DNA of 64,000 nt from Planomicrobium okeanokoites (GTDB lineage Bacteria > Bacillota > Bacilli > Bacillales_A > Planococcaceae): the NCBI RefSeq assembly GCF_003428875.1, contig NZ_QQRS01000004.1, positions 124,001 through 188,000 on the forward strand, read 5' to 3'. Below are positions 24,123 to 33,296 of this stretch, in pieces (position 1 is the first letter of the stretch; each line of letters starts with the position of its first letter). The position numbers and the translations under genes were made by a program. Under the pieces are notes generated by a model. The model saw only the letters and a program-made list of their open reading frames with translations. It did not search any database and was not told the DNA's origin.

Positions 24123-25202
24123 TTAAACATCTTTTGTAGCTGTCTCTCTAATTTCCTGCCGTCGCGCATACACATTTTTGGCAATCGACTTGAGCACGGC
24201 GTAAGTTGGAATCGCAAGGATGATTCCCCAAAGGCCAGCAATGTTCCCCGCTGCCAGTATCAGCGTAATGACTGTTAAAGGATGAACATCCAGCGCATTC
24301 CCCATGACATTCGGCGTGATCAGATTGCCTTCGATCTGTTGGGCCACCAGCATGATGACCAAGACCCAGATTACTTTAACGGGATCCGTCACCAATGCGA
24401 TGATAATAGCCGGAATGACTGCGATATATGGTCCAAGGAAGGGGATGACATTGGTCACCATGCCTATCAGTGCCAATAACAACGCATATTCCAGACCAAT
24501 GATCCAATAACCGATCAGCAACATGATCCCCACCAGGAAACTGACGAATAACTGCCCTTGGATATAAGATCTCAACGTACGGTCTATGTCCTGCAAAGTC
24601 TTGATAATCCAGGATTTTCGTTCACCTGAAAAGAAACCGGAGACGAACGGCACAAATCTCTTATGGTCTATCAACAGGTATATCAGGAAGAACGGCACCA
24701 GAATAAGTGTCACCAATCCCGATATCAAACCTGTTATAAAAGAAAGCAGCACAGAACCGATATTGGATGCCCAATCACCGATGCTGCTTGTCATTCCATT
24801 GATTTGTTCCTGAATGCTGTCTGGCAGCCGGCTTCGTTGATCCAGCAGATATTGCGCATAGTTTTCAACATCTTCAACAATTTCCGGCGCATTGTCCACC
24901 AGTGAATTTACTTGCTTGGTCACCATCGGTCCGATCATTACATAAAAAAGCCAAAAGACCAATACAATAGCTAGAATGATACTGATTATGGACGCCCATT
25001 TCGGCAATCCGCGCTTTTCAAGAAAATAAAGAATGGGACGTGTCAGGTAAAACAGCACTCCGCCCAGAAGCAGCGGCACAAAAATCGTTTTTGCGATAAT
25101 GAACAGCGGGTCGAATATCCCTTGTACTTCTATAAATAGACGAATGATGACTAAAGCCAGGATAATTCCGACTCCTGCTTGGAACCAAAGTTTATTTGTC
25201 AA
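24123..25202 (-). CDS. AI-2E family transporter (PerM/YtvI-like), copy 1
   Basis: 359 residues, about eight hydrophobic helices. The family features are visible: two N-terminal helices, a soluble segment (LVDNAPEIVEDVENYAQYL), and the core GYWIIGLEYALLLALIGMV, IPFLGPYIAVIPA and QQIEGNLITPNVMGNAL. Members are permeases for diverse solutes, some Na+/H+ antiporters; the AI-2 role holds only for TqsA. Start is TTG with AAAGGAGGGAAACTT upstream. Monocistronic. A paralogue sits at 50539-51627. Confidence 0.9.
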   Translation of the reverse strand: MTNKLWFQAGVGIILALVIIRLFIEVQGIFDPLFIIAKTIFVPLLLGGVLFYLTRPILYFLEKRGLPKWASIISIILAIVLVFWLFYVMIGPMVTKQVNSLVDNAPEIVEDVENYAQYLLDQRSRLPDSIQEQINGMTSSIGDWASNIGSVLLSFITGLISGLVTLILVPFFLIYLLIDHKRFVPFVSGFFSGERKSWIIKTLQDIDRTLRSYIQGQLFVSFLVGIMLLIGYWIIGLEYALLLALIGMVTNVIPFLGPYIAVIPAIIIALVTDPVKVIWVLVIMLVAQQIEGNLITPNVMGNALDVHPLTVITLILAAGNIAGLWGIILAIPTYAVLKSIAKNVYARRQEIRETATKDV

Positions 25203-25352
25203 AAGTTTCCCTCCTTTTATTTCTACGGTATACCCAGTTTAACATGAAATTATGTTATTATTGTTCTTTGTGAAAGCGAACTTTACGGTTTCTGTTGCGT
25301 CTATACCAGTGCCCATACATAATCATAAACATGCAGAAGGAGTTATTTTCAA

Positions 25353-26183
25353 ATGGAACAATTATGGCTTACCATCAAATTTTTATTGCTTGGCTTATTT
25401 CAAGGATTGACGGAACCGATTCCGATTTCATCCAGCGGCCATTTACTGATCGCCCAATACTTCCTTGATGTTGAAATCGAAGGCAGCGTCTCCACATTTG
25501 CGCTGCTCGTCAACACCGCGTCGCTTATCGCTGTACTCATCATCTACCGCGAAGATATCCAGCGCCTGATCGTCAATGGCTTGAGATTCTTCAAAGTAAA
25601 AGACGAAGAAACCACACGCGACTTCATGTTCATCGTTTACCTGGTGGTGGCCACCATTCCAGCAGCCATAATCGGTGTGCTCTTCCAGGACACGATTGAT
25701 GATTACCTTTCCACTATCGTAACTGTCGGCATTACGCTGGTCATCACTGGTGTCGCGCTCTGGCTGATCCGCGACATCCACGGCAAACGCAAAGACGGCA
25801 ACATGACGATGAAAGACGCCATCATTATCGGCTTGGCTCAATCGGTGGCACTGATTCCCGGAATCAGCCGCAGCGGTGCTACAATCGTCGCAGCCATGGC
25901 ACGCGGCATCAATCAGGAAACAGCGTTGCGCTTCTCTTTCCTGCTGTTCATCCCAATCAGTCTTGGAGGCGCCGTTCTCAGTATTTCCGATATCCTGAAC
26001 GATGACAATCTTGCCACGTTGGCCGTACCTTACATCATGGCTTTCATCGGCTCTCTGATCGCTTCGTACTTCTCCCTGAAATGGTTCATGAACATCATGG
26101 CCAAAGGGCAGTTGAAATACTTCGCAATCTACTGCTTCATCGTCGGACCGCTTGTCGTACTGGCATGGTTCCTGCTTAACTGA
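25353..26183 (+). CDS. uppP: Undecaprenyl-diphosphatase (BacA/UppP)
   Basis: 276 residues with about eight helices. Catalytic motifs are present: [14 protein letters not shown] (family GxTExxPxSSxGH) and GISRSGATI. It removes one phosphate from undecaprenyl pyrophosphate on the outer face so that the carrier can be reused for wall synthesis, and confers bacitracin tolerance. AGAAGGAG precedes ATG. Single gene with a strong terminator. Confidence 0.95.
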   Translation: MEQLWLTIKFLLLGLFQGLTEPIPISSSGHLLIAQYFLDVEIEGSVSTFALLVNTASLIAVLIIYREDIQRLIVNGLRFFKVKDEETTRDFMFIVYLVVATIPAAIIGVLFQDTIDDYLSTIVTVGITLVITGVALWLIRDIHGKRKDGNMTMKDAIIIGLAQSVALIPGISRSGATIVAAMARGINQETALRFSFLLFIPISLGGAVLSISDILNDDNLATLAVPYIMAFIGSLIASYFSLKWFMNIMAKGQLKYFAIYCFIVGPLVVLAWFLLN

Positions 26184-26201
26184 TGAAATAAACGATTTGT
26201 T

Positions 26202-26232
26202 AGCTGACCTTTTGACAAAGGTCAGCTTTTTT
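26202..26232 (+). terminator. Terminator after uppP
   Basis: AGCTGACCTTT / AAAGGTCAGCT followed by TTTTT. Confidence 0.9.
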
Positions 26233-26309
26233 ATGTATTTGACACTCTTATCATACGCTTCTGACAGGCAATGGTTTCAATCCCCCCGATAATTTTTGTC
26301 GATTTTCAG

Positions 26310-26426
26310 TTTATGCCCAACTCTGGTCCGAATATGCCCAACTTCGGTCGAAATATGCCCAACTTCAGCTAGTTTATGCCCAACTTTCACTTAAATACGC
26401 CCAACTCGCTAAAAGCACGCCAAAAG
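26310..26426. repeat. 21-bp periodic array B
   Basis: ATGCCCAACT units start at 26313, 26334, 26355 and 26376, then ACGCCCAACT at 26397 and a decayed ACGCCAAAAG at 26417: period exactly 21 until the last. Each unit reads TTTAT or AATAT, then GCCCAACTTC or similar, then variable bases. It lies between two terminators of convergent genes. Confidence 0.9.
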
Positions 26427-26456
26427 AGCCGATCCGCTAAGCGGACCGGCTCTTTC
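26422..26456 (-). terminator. Terminator after the CAP-domain gene
   Basis: AAGAGCCGGTCCGC / GCGGATCGGCTCTT with TTTG on the minus strand; the plus strand also has a T-rich tail. Confidence 0.8.
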
Positions 26457-26465
26457 TTTGCCACC

Positions 26466-27593
26466 TTATCTATTAAAGAAATTAGCTGTATAAAACGGCT
26501 GGTTGTCGCTGTTGAAAGCCGCACCGACACCAAGATAGCCAAAATCCGGTTTGACGATATTTTCACGATGGCCCATGGAATTCATCAGCCCCTCGTGTGC
26601 GAAGATGCTGCTGTATTGGCCATAAGCGAGGTTTTCACCAGCGACGAAAAAGTCGATGCCGTCATCAGACATCCGGTCGAATGGTGACTCCCCTTCTTTA
26701 TTGGTATGGCTGAAATATTCTTTTTCAGCCATATCCTCACTGTGCTTCCGCGCAGTCAGCATCGCCTGCTCATCCCATTTCAAAAGAGGCAGCTCCCGCT
26801 GGATGCGGGCAGAATTGGTCAACTCGTATAATAGGAATTCATAGCCTTCACGCAGATCGTCATCAGGTGCGGCATAGATTTCCGGCCGGTCTTTCTCCAG
26901 ATCTTCATGGATGACCTGCAGGGCAGTCACTGTGTTTTCCTCATGGATATCGTAGAAAACCGTGATATACAGATCGCCGACTTTGAATAAATCGTATTCT
27001 TCGCGGGTGTCGAGAATGTACTGTACATTCCCTTTTTGAAGGCTTTTCAGCGGAACCCCCAATTTACTGCGTACTTCTTCTTTATTGGAGGTCATCGTAA
27101 TGCCTTCAGTGGAGGAAATTAAATTCTGGTTGGTGAACATGCCATTGACATTGCCGTCTTTATCATAGGCCAGCAGCACGTAATTCTGGAAATTTGTATG
27201 ATAACTGTGCCAATCGGTTCCATATTCATTCTTCATCAGCCGAAGCGGCAACCCCACTTTGACCTGAGCTTCTTCTTTTGACATCCCAAGCGTCACATTA
27301 TGGATGGCGAACAGAGAATCAGTTTCGGACAGTTCAGGTTTTTCGACAGCTTCCGGCATTTCAGCCGTATCTGACCTCACCAGTGATTGCAATTGGCTCG
27401 CGAAACGTGTGGTAAATCCTTTCGCCTCGTCGAGTGCTTCTGTCACATTCGGGCCGTCAGCGAGATTTCCAACAGCGTTTTCAATGGTATCAAGTAAACT
27501 CAAATCCACATACTCGCCGACCGGTTCTTCCCAAAGCGGCCGTGCGAAATAAACCAGAGCGACAATGACCAACAATAAGAATAGTTTCCGCAC
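26466..27593 (-). CDS. CAP-domain protein with CAP-associated N-terminal domain (YlbC-like)
   Basis: 375 residues. One N-terminal hydrophobic helix (KLFLLLVIVALVYFA) acts as signal or anchor. A CAP-associated domain (about 95-235, FAIHNVTLGMSKEEAQVKVG and YDIHEENTVTALQVI) precedes a CAP/SCP domain (about 250-375) with ARKHSEDMAEKEYFSH, GENLAYG and GHRENIV, including the conserved His/Glu cavity residues. Bacterial homologues such as YlbC and YkwD are exported and of uncertain function. GTG 27593 is chosen because GAGGTG lies seven bases upstream. Confidence 0.88.
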   Translation of the reverse strand: MRKLFLLLVIVALVYFARPLWEEPVGEYVDLSLLDTIENAVGNLADGPNVTEALDEAKGFTTRFASQLQSLVRSDTAEMPEAVEKPELSETDSLFAIHNVTLGMSKEEAQVKVGLPLRLMKNEYGTDWHSYHTNFQNYVLLAYDKDGNVNGMFTNQNLISSTEGITMTSNKEEVRSKLGVPLKSLQKGNVQYILDTREEYDLFKVGDLYITVFYDIHEENTVTALQVIHEDLEKDRPEIYAAPDDDLREGYEFLLYELTNSARIQRELPLLKWDEQAMLTARKHSEDMAEKEYFSHTNKEGESPFDRMSDDGIDFFVAGENLAYGQYSSIFAHEGLMNSMGHRENIVKPDFGYLGVGAAFNSDNQPFYTANFFNR

Positions 27594-27740
27594 GCGCAAT
27601 CACCTCTTCTGTTCAGTTTAATCTCTCCATGCCGTTCTATAAAGCGAAAAGAACTTTGAAGAAAGAGGAAAACGTAATATAGAAATAAAAAGATAGATAT
27701 GCCCTCTTTTATTTCCAAATAGTTGAATTTAATCTTATCA

Positions 27741-27778
27741 AAATAAAAACTCTTTGCCTTCCAAAAAGCAAAGAGTTC
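27741..27778 (-). terminator. Terminator after the 559-residue membrane protein gene
   Basis: AACTCTTTGC / GCAAAGAGTT followed by TTTATTT on the minus strand. Confidence 0.85.
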
Positions 27779-27781
27779 ATC

Positions 27782-29461
27782 TTATTCGATTGCTTGAATC
27801 TGCAGCACTTTGACCGGCAGGAATAATTCACCTGTATCAGCATAAGTGATGTTCACTGCGTCGCCGGCCTCGAGATAAATCGCCAGCGGATTGCTTTCAG
27901 ATGACACGATATAATTCGTTCCGTCCTCAAGCAGGAACGACACAATCGTAAAGTCGCCGGTCTTTTCCTTGAAGACGCGCTCGACAGTACCTGCGGCTTC
28001 CGCTTCAGGTGCCTCCGACGCGCCATCCACTATGCTGCCGCCTCTTTGGAGAGCAGTCTGATATAAACGCAGCGCTTCGTTCGGCGTTTCCGCAAATACG
28101 GAAATTTCCGGATTGGCCGCTGAGACGATGAAATAATTCTGCAGGAAGCCGTTGGAATCCAGGACCGGCGTCAACCAACTGGCTTCGCCGTAGAAGTTGT
28201 ATAATACCGGCATTTCACCGGACCATTCCTTCTCGATGAATTGCTTTTCAATGATCTGCAGATTCCCCTGCGAATCCATATAGGAATCTTCCAGGCTTCC
28301 AGTGAAGAAAGTCGAAGAACCTGTGTGCGCATTCGTCAGCGAGTATCCGAGCATGGAATCCACGCCTTCTTTCGGACTGGTGAAATCCGTGAAATAGTAC
28401 ATTTCGCCATCAGCATCGAAGATCGGGCTGACGTTTGCTTCCGTTCCTTCATCGGAAGGCAGCTTGACGTCTTTCTTGCTGAATTTGCTGTTCCAGAATC
28501 CATTCGCGTAATTGCCGTAATAACTGTTTTCAAGACTGACCGATTCCGGGGAAACCGCTCCATCAATAAAACCAGGCACGTCTTCCAGCGCATAATTCAC
28601 GTTTTCACCGTTTACCGGGTCGACAACAGCAATCCCCTTCACATCGAAACCGTTTCTCGCTGAAATGAATTCCCCGTAAGACCGGATGTAAAATGGCTTA
28701 CCTTCTTCATCGACTTCCAATTGCGGCTCCCCGTAAAACACTGCTCGAGGATTTTCGCTGCGCATTTTCCGTTCGATGTTTTTCCCGAAATAGGACGAAG
28801 GTGTATAGTTCATTTCTTCTTTGATGAACTTCGGGTTTGCCGCGGCGTCTGTAGCGCTCATGGTGAAATAACCCGGTGTGGAATCGGCATTCCACCATTT
28901 AAAGAAGCCGGAAAACTCGACCGGAGCAATATAGACATATTCTCCGCCCACTTTTTGGATCTGCAGGTTGCCGAGTTCATAATAACTGGTGTCCGGCACT
29001 TGCCCGAAGGCTTTCTTCATTTTATTGCGCGCAAACTGCGGAGGCACGCTCGCCGGTGTTTTTGTTTCATCGAACGCTTCGAGCTCGACTTCCTCTTTCA
29101 TTTCCACTGACTCGAATTTTTCCGTCGCGTTGAACAGCGGGGCTGCCAGGATATAAGCGGCTGCCCCCGCTGCGCCTACCAGCAGCAGGGCTTTTGCTTT
29201 CTGCTCGGTTCCTTGGGCAAACATAGTGCCCAGAACCGTTGCCGCCAAAGCAATTGGCCATAGCGATGTGAGATTGCGATCCATATTAAAAATATAATAG
29301 TATATTCCAATAGCAAAAAACGCCGTTACGAAGACAATGGCAAACATCGCAAAAATAGCAGAAGTGTTTCCCTTGCCTTCTCTTCTCCCTGCAGTAATCG
29401 GCGTAATGATAACTGCCGCCAGTAAAGCGCTAAGAGCGCTGAATAATAGAATGCTGCTCAT
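27782..29461 (-). CDS. Large membrane-anchored extracytoplasmic protein, unknown function
   Basis: 559 residues. Four hydrophobic segments lie within residues 1-110 (SSILLFSALSALLAAVIITP, FAMFAIVFVTAFFAIGIYYYI, SLWPIALAATVLGTMFA, ALLLVGAAGAAAYILAAPLF). The rest is a soluble domain probably outside the cell, rich in aromatic residues and beta strands (YELGNLQIQKVGGEYVYIAP, WWNADSTPGYFTMS, EASWLTPVLDSNG) and ending in a small OB-like domain (GTVERVFKEKTGDFTIVSFL). I recognise no enzyme motif. Monocistronic with terminator; GAGAGG ahead of ATG. Confidence 0.75.
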   Translation of the reverse strand: MSSILLFSALSALLAAVIITPITAGRREGKGNTSAIFAMFAIVFVTAFFAIGIYYYIFNMDRNLTSLWPIALAATVLGTMFAQGTEQKAKALLLVGAAGAAAYILAAPLFNATEKFESVEMKEEVELEAFDETKTPASVPPQFARNKMKKAFGQVPDTSYYELGNLQIQKVGGEYVYIAPVEFSGFFKWWNADSTPGYFTMSATDAAANPKFIKEEMNYTPSSYFGKNIERKMRSENPRAVFYGEPQLEVDEEGKPFYIRSYGEFISARNGFDVKGIAVVDPVNGENVNYALEDVPGFIDGAVSPESVSLENSYYGNYANGFWNSKFSKKDVKLPSDEGTEANVSPIFDADGEMYYFTDFTSPKEGVDSMLGYSLTNAHTGSSTFFTGSLEDSYMDSQGNLQIIEKQFIEKEWSGEMPVLYNFYGEASWLTPVLDSNGFLQNYFIVSAANPEISVFAETPNEALRLYQTALQRGGSIVDGASEAPEAEAAGTVERVFKEKTGDFTIVSFLLEDGTNYIVSSESNPLAIYLEAGDAVNITYADTGELFLPVKVLQIQAIE

Positions 29462-29529
29462 AATAAAACCTCTCGTCTTTTTTAAAATTTTTCTTATATA
29501 GAGTTATACGGATGCAAAGACAGGAAGTT

Positions 29530-29565
29530 TCAAAAAAACAGCCCTCTGCTATCAGAGGGCTGTCC
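29530..29565 (-). terminator. Terminator after popT
   Basis: ACAGCCCTCTG / CAGAGGGCTGT followed by TTTTTTTG on the minus strand. Confidence 0.9.
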
Positions 29566-29576
29566 TTATTTATTGC

Positions 29577-30404
29577 TTAATCTGTAATGACGGTTTTCTT
29601 CGGTGAACTGAACAGCAAAGTGAAGACCAATCCGACAGTGAAGGTGATCAGGCTTGTCACCAAAGTCATCGTATCAGAAGCGAATCCTGGGAATACGACA
29701 AACAATGAACCCAGGATCAACCCGATAATGGCCGCATATGTCACATACGTAAAGTTTTCCAGCAAATAGCGGATTGCTTTACTGCTGACGATAAATCCGA
29801 CAATGACACCGGCACCGATTGCCAATGCAACAGGAATATTCAAAGTGGACAAAGCGTTGATCGCTGTCGTATAGACTCCCAGCAGCAAAAGGATGAACGA
29901 GCCGCTGATTCCCGGCAGCAGCATTGCCATACTGGCCAGCCAGCCGGAGAAAAAGAGGGTGAAGAAGACCGGCACGCTCAATTGCTCGATCGGCGCTACA
30001 TCTTCGTTTGTCCCGATGAACGCTGTTGAAGCCAAAGCGATTCCGATCAGGATCAGAACAGCGAAATGGCGTTTCGTGAAATTCTGTTTTACCTCAGCCT
30101 GCTTCATGATATAAGGGATGACACCTAATATCAGTCCCATGAAGAAGAACTGAGTCGCTTCGTAATGATGCTCGAGCAAAAATTCGATGACCCGGCTGAA
30201 AAGAAGCAGCGTCACGCCAACTCCGATGACGAGCGGAATCAAAAAGCCAAGGTGTTTTTTCCATTCCCGGCTGAAAAACCCGCTGATCGCTTCAAGCAGA
30301 CGATCGTAAATCCCTAAAATAAATGCGATAGTTCCTCCGCTGACGCCGGGAATCAAGTCACTGATGCCCATTAAAATGCCGCGGTATATATTTTTCCATT
30401 CCAT
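29577..30404 (-). CDS. popT: DUF368 membrane protein, polyprenyl-phosphate transporter (PopT family)
   Basis: 275 residues, about eight helices. The DUF368 signature DLIPGVSGGTIAFILGIYDRLL is near the N-terminus and its partial repeat LLPGISGSFILLLLGVY in the middle, the inverted-repeat plan of this family. DUF368 proteins are known as undecaprenyl-phosphate translocases that return the carrier lipid to the inner leaflet, alongside DedA proteins. With uppP 4 kb away and the GT2-GtrA protein, it completes a lipid-carrier theme. A TGCTATACT extended -10 lies about 40 bases upstream; GAGGAGAT precedes ATG. Confidence 0.88.
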   Translation of the reverse strand: MEWKNIYRGILMGISDLIPGVSGGTIAFILGIYDRLLEAISGFFSREWKKHLGFLIPLVIGVGVTLLLFSRVIEFLLEHHYEATQFFFMGLILGVIPYIMKQAEVKQNFTKRHFAVLILIGIALASTAFIGTNEDVAPIEQLSVPVFFTLFFSGWLASMAMLLPGISGSFILLLLGVYTTAINALSTLNIPVALAIGAGVIVGFIVSSKAIRYLLENFTYVTYAAIIGLILGSLFVVFPGFASDTMTLVTSLITFTVGLVFTLLFSSPKKTVITD

Positions 30405-30494
30405 TTAGCCAATCTCCTCTGTTTAAAAAATCACATGTATAAGTATAGCATGCCCGCCCGGATATTCCTGCAGAAATATGCTGATGCCAAAGCG

Positions 30495-31565
30495 CTATTC
30501 TCCAATGATGCCGCGGGCGTCCTCCATGATTTCGCGAATCATTTCAGCTGCCGGGGATTTGCTGTTTATAAGTCTGAGTGATTGCCCTGCCCACAAGGAC
30601 ATGAATTCGCTGTTGCCTTCTTTAGCGGCAGCTGTCCGAATATCTCTCGTAACTGTATTATGAGACGGAAACGGCAGTGGCCGGGTTCCCGTTTCTTCAA
30701 ATTCTGCCAGAAAGCGATTTTTTATGGCGCGTGCGGGACGCCCCGAGAAGCTTTTCGTTATTATTGTATGTTCTTCATTCGCATCAATGACTTTTTGCTG
30801 GTAGGCAGGATGCGTACCTGCTTCTTCAGCCAGCAGGAAGCGCGTCCCGATTTGCACGGCCTCTGCGCCGAGTGCCAGTGCTGCGATAAGACCGCGACCA
30901 TCAGCGATGCCACCCGCTGCAACGACAGGGATTTTAACGGCATCAACTATTTGTGGAACGAGCGACATTGTGCCGATCTGTGCACCTGCCGGATGAGCTT
31001 TGAGGGAAAATGTCCCCCTGTGGCCACCCGCTTCACTTCCCTGTGCCACTACTGCGCCAACTCCTGCTTTTTCAGCCAGTTGCGCTTCCTCCACAGTTGT
31101 CGCCATAGCGATTATTTGTATGCCCGCTGCTTTGGCCGCCTCCATCTGCTCCGTTTCCAATAAACCAAAAGCCGTGCTGACGACAGGCACCTCCATTTCC
31201 AGGCAGATGTCGAATTGCTGACGGCTCCAATCTGATGAGCTTGTGATGTGAGGTTCTTCAATCTTCATTTCTTTACGGAATGGAGCTAATGCGCGCTGCA
31301 CCTCCACCAGACGGGAGAAATCGTCTGTGTCTTTGGAGGCAAAGATATTGACCGCAAATGGCTTGTCCGTGGCTTCTTTTATGTCAGCGATGGCCTTGCG
31401 CAATGCTTCGGGCTCCATATAGGCCGCCCCCAATGTCCCCAGACCGCCCGCTTCACTCACAGCCGCAGCCAGCTTGGCAGTTGCCGGACCTCCAGCCATA
31501 CCAGCCTGGATGATGGGCACGTCGATGCCGAATAAATGACAAATTCCCGTTTGCAATGACAGCAA
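30495..31565 (-). CDS. Nitronate monooxygenase / FMN-dependent 2-nitropropane dioxygenase family
   Basis: 356 residues, TIM barrel. Starts GIDVPIIQAGMAGGPATAKL, with VAQGSEAGGHRG (substrate/FMN site, catalytic His in the GGH motif), VVAAGGIADGRG and AVQIGTRFLLAEEAGTH (phosphate binding). Oxidises alkyl nitronates such as propionate-3-nitronate, or acts as a flavin reductase. TTG 31565 has AGGGGG seven bases upstream. Monocistronic, divergent from a small membrane protein gene. Confidence 0.9.
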   Translation of the reverse strand: MLSLQTGICHLFGIDVPIIQAGMAGGPATAKLAAAVSEAGGLGTLGAAYMEPEALRKAIADIKEATDKPFAVNIFASKDTDDFSRLVEVQRALAPFRKEMKIEEPHITSSSDWSRQQFDICLEMEVPVVSTAFGLLETEQMEAAKAAGIQIIAMATTVEEAQLAEKAGVGAVVAQGSEAGGHRGTFSLKAHPAGAQIGTMSLVPQIVDAVKIPVVAAGGIADGRGLIAALALGAEAVQIGTRFLLAEEAGTHPAYQQKVIDANEEHTIITKSFSGRPARAIKNRFLAEFEETGTRPLPFPSHNTVTRDIRTAAAKEGNSEFMSLWAGQSLRLINSKSPAAEMIREIMEDARGIIGE

Positions 31566-31697
31566 ACCGATTCCCCCTTTTACTGATTGTATTTGCTAAA
31601 ATAAGTATCACCCACACGGCGGCATACATCAATAGGGAACCTTTCTGTTTGCTCTGCGTTCCATATAATAAGCAAACACTAGAAAGCGGGGTTTCAT

Positions 31698-31952
31698 ATG
31701 AAGGGGTTCCTTTCATTTTTGGGCATCACTTTAATCACCGTTGCATTTGGATCGATCCTGCTTTTGTTCTACGGCAACCCGTTGGAAGAGTTAAAGAGCC
31801 AGGAACGCCAGCTGGCCTATCAGGAAATGCGGGCGAATTCCTCGGATGACACAAACCGTCATGCAATCTCTCAATTATCAGCTGACAACGCTGACAATAT
31901 ATTTTTTATGGAAGATGGCCAAAGCTGTTCGAAGCTTTCTTTTGGCCAATAG
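31698..31952 (+). CDS. Small membrane protein, 84 residues
   Basis: One N-terminal helix (FLSFLGITLITVAFGSILLLFYG) followed by a charged, helical C-terminal part (LEELKSQERQLAYQEMRANSS) and a tail ending CSKLSFGQ. No family recognised. GCGGGG before ATG is a weak ribosome site, TATAAT occurs at 31664-31669, and a strong terminator follows at once, which supports a real gene. Confidence 0.6.
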   Translation: MKGFLSFLGITLITVAFGSILLLFYGNPLEELKSQERQLAYQEMRANSSDDTNRHAISQLSADNADNIFFMEDGQSCSKLSFGQ

Positions 31953-31953
31953 A

Positions 31954-31990
31954 AAAGGTATGCGCCTGATTTGGCGCATACCTTTTTTAT
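31954..31990 (+). terminator. Terminator after the 84-residue protein gene
   Basis: AAAGGTATGCGCC / GGCGCATACCTTT followed by TTT. Confidence 0.9.
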
Positions 31991-32113
31991 ATTTTCATTC
32001 ATAATTAGGGCGTTTCTCCATTCTTCAAGCTATTGCATTTTTAATCAGATGATTTTTCGAATGAAAAAAGCCAAATACATGCTTTTCGCAAGCGAAAAGC
32101 GACCGGACAGAGA

Positions 32114-32197
32114 TTTGTGATCGGCTACCAACCATTTGTGATCGGCTACGGACACTTTATGATCGGCTACCACTCATTTGTGATCGGCAAAGGTAAT
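32114..32197. repeat. 21-bp periodic array C
   Basis: TTTGTGATCGGCTAC-type units start at 32114, 32135, 32156 and 32177: four units with an exact 21-bp period. Variable six-mers are CAACCA, GGACAC and CACTCA. The same core occurs in array D 13 kb away. It ends seven bases from the stop of the NERD gene, with no other terminator in between. Confidence 0.9.
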
Positions 32198-32203
32198 TTC
32201 TCC

Positions 32204-33163
32204 TCAATTTGACTGCTTAACCCGATATTTCCTCACTTTTTGCTCACCGATTTTCTCCATGTCATATTTCAACAGGATTCTGGAAGCGGCATGGCGGGAT
32301 TCCAACAGCGAGAATTCCCTTAGTTCGCTATTGGAAATCATGTGGCTTACCAATGAAAAGTATTCTTTTATTGTATTATTCATCGCCTGTGCATCAGCAT
32401 GACCGCATATATTGCAATACCAATAAATTCTTTTTATTGTGCCGTTCCCAAAACTTCCGCATTTCACACAGCGAACACCTTTGATCAAAATTGCTGGATC
32501 AATGCGGTAATAATCGCAAAGAGGGATTCTTTTATAAGGAGTCTGCTCGCTTTCGATTATTTTTTTGAGCTTTTTCAGATTGACTGATGGCTGTTGGGAG
32601 CTTGCACCAAGCATGCTGTAGAGATAATCGTGAAGTTGATATGTCTTGCAGACGGGGATTTTCTGCGGTTTAGAGATGAATTCGCATTCTTTAGATGTAA
32701 AAACGATAAGACCTTTTACTGAAAGGTCCAGTTTCTTTGATTTCAGCCAAGCATCGAAAAAACGGATATTTCTTTTCAATTGGATCGCGGGGTTCTCCAT
32801 CACCGTCTTTTTACCATCATTATCGTAACGGTAAAATTCGCCGGTGGAGTCGTCAAAATGGATTTTCCCATGAATATTTTTCGATTCAATGATGATTGCT
32901 TGCGAATGCGTCAACAATAAGCTGTCCATCTGAATCTTTACATCACCTCGGCTTAAACTGACATCTGGAAGGATTAGATGGTTTTCCTTCCAATTAAATT
33001 CAGCCAATTTTTTAAGCAGTTTCTCCTCCCCTCGCTTACCAGCACTTGTCCGGTGCAATTCCACTTCCAAGAATTTCTGATAAGAATGTTGTGCAGGCAA
33101 TCGGCTGATTAGGGCCTCAAGCGCTTTTACGTCCGGCAATAAAACCGCATCAAACTTTCCCAT
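32204..33163 (-). CDS. NERD (nuclease-related) domain protein with a zinc finger
   Basis: 319 residues. The NERD domain (about 40-160) shows GKRGEEKLLKKL, QMDSLLLTHSQAIIIESKNIHG, where D and ExK are the restriction-endonuclease-like catalytic residues, and NPAIQLKRNIRFF. Towards the C-terminus CVKCGSFGNGTIKRIYWYC with a following CGH forms a four-Cys zinc ribbon, then a helical tail. NERD proteins are presumed nucleases in DNA processing; no partner genes are nearby. GAAAGGGGTG precedes ATG; an extended -10 TGCTATAAT lies at 33193-33201 on the minus strand. Confidence 0.85.
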   Translation of the reverse strand: MGKFDAVLLPDVKALEALISRLPAQHSYQKFLEVELHRTSAGKRGEEKLLKKLAEFNWKENHLILPDVSLSRGDVKIQMDSLLLTHSQAIIIESKNIHGKIHFDDSTGEFYRYDNDGKKTVMENPAIQLKRNIRFFDAWLKSKKLDLSVKGLIVFTSKECEFISKPQKIPVCKTYQLHDYLYSMLGASSQQPSVNLKKLKKIIESEQTPYKRIPLCDYYRIDPAILIKGVRCVKCGSFGNGTIKRIYWYCNICGHADAQAMNNTIKEYFSLVSHMISNSELREFSLLESRHAASRILLKYDMEKIGEQKVRKYRVKQSN

Positions 33164-33243
33164 TCCACACCCCTTTCATTCGGATACAGAAAATTATAGC
33201 ATCTTCTCCTCCAGTTTTTTAAACTTTCAGAAAATATAATCCA

Positions 33244-33281
33244 ATAAAAAAAACCCTGCTCAAAGTCCAACTGAGCAGAGG
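33244..33281 (-). terminator. Terminator after catE
   Basis: CTGCTCA / TGAGCAG followed by GGTTTTTTTT on the minus strand. Confidence 0.8.
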
Positions 33282-33296
33282 CAACACTATATTTCA

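Noticed and set aside
26376..26687. Plus-strand open frame from array B into the CAP-domain gene
   Set aside because: It is made of array units, a terminator and the antisense of a well supported gene.
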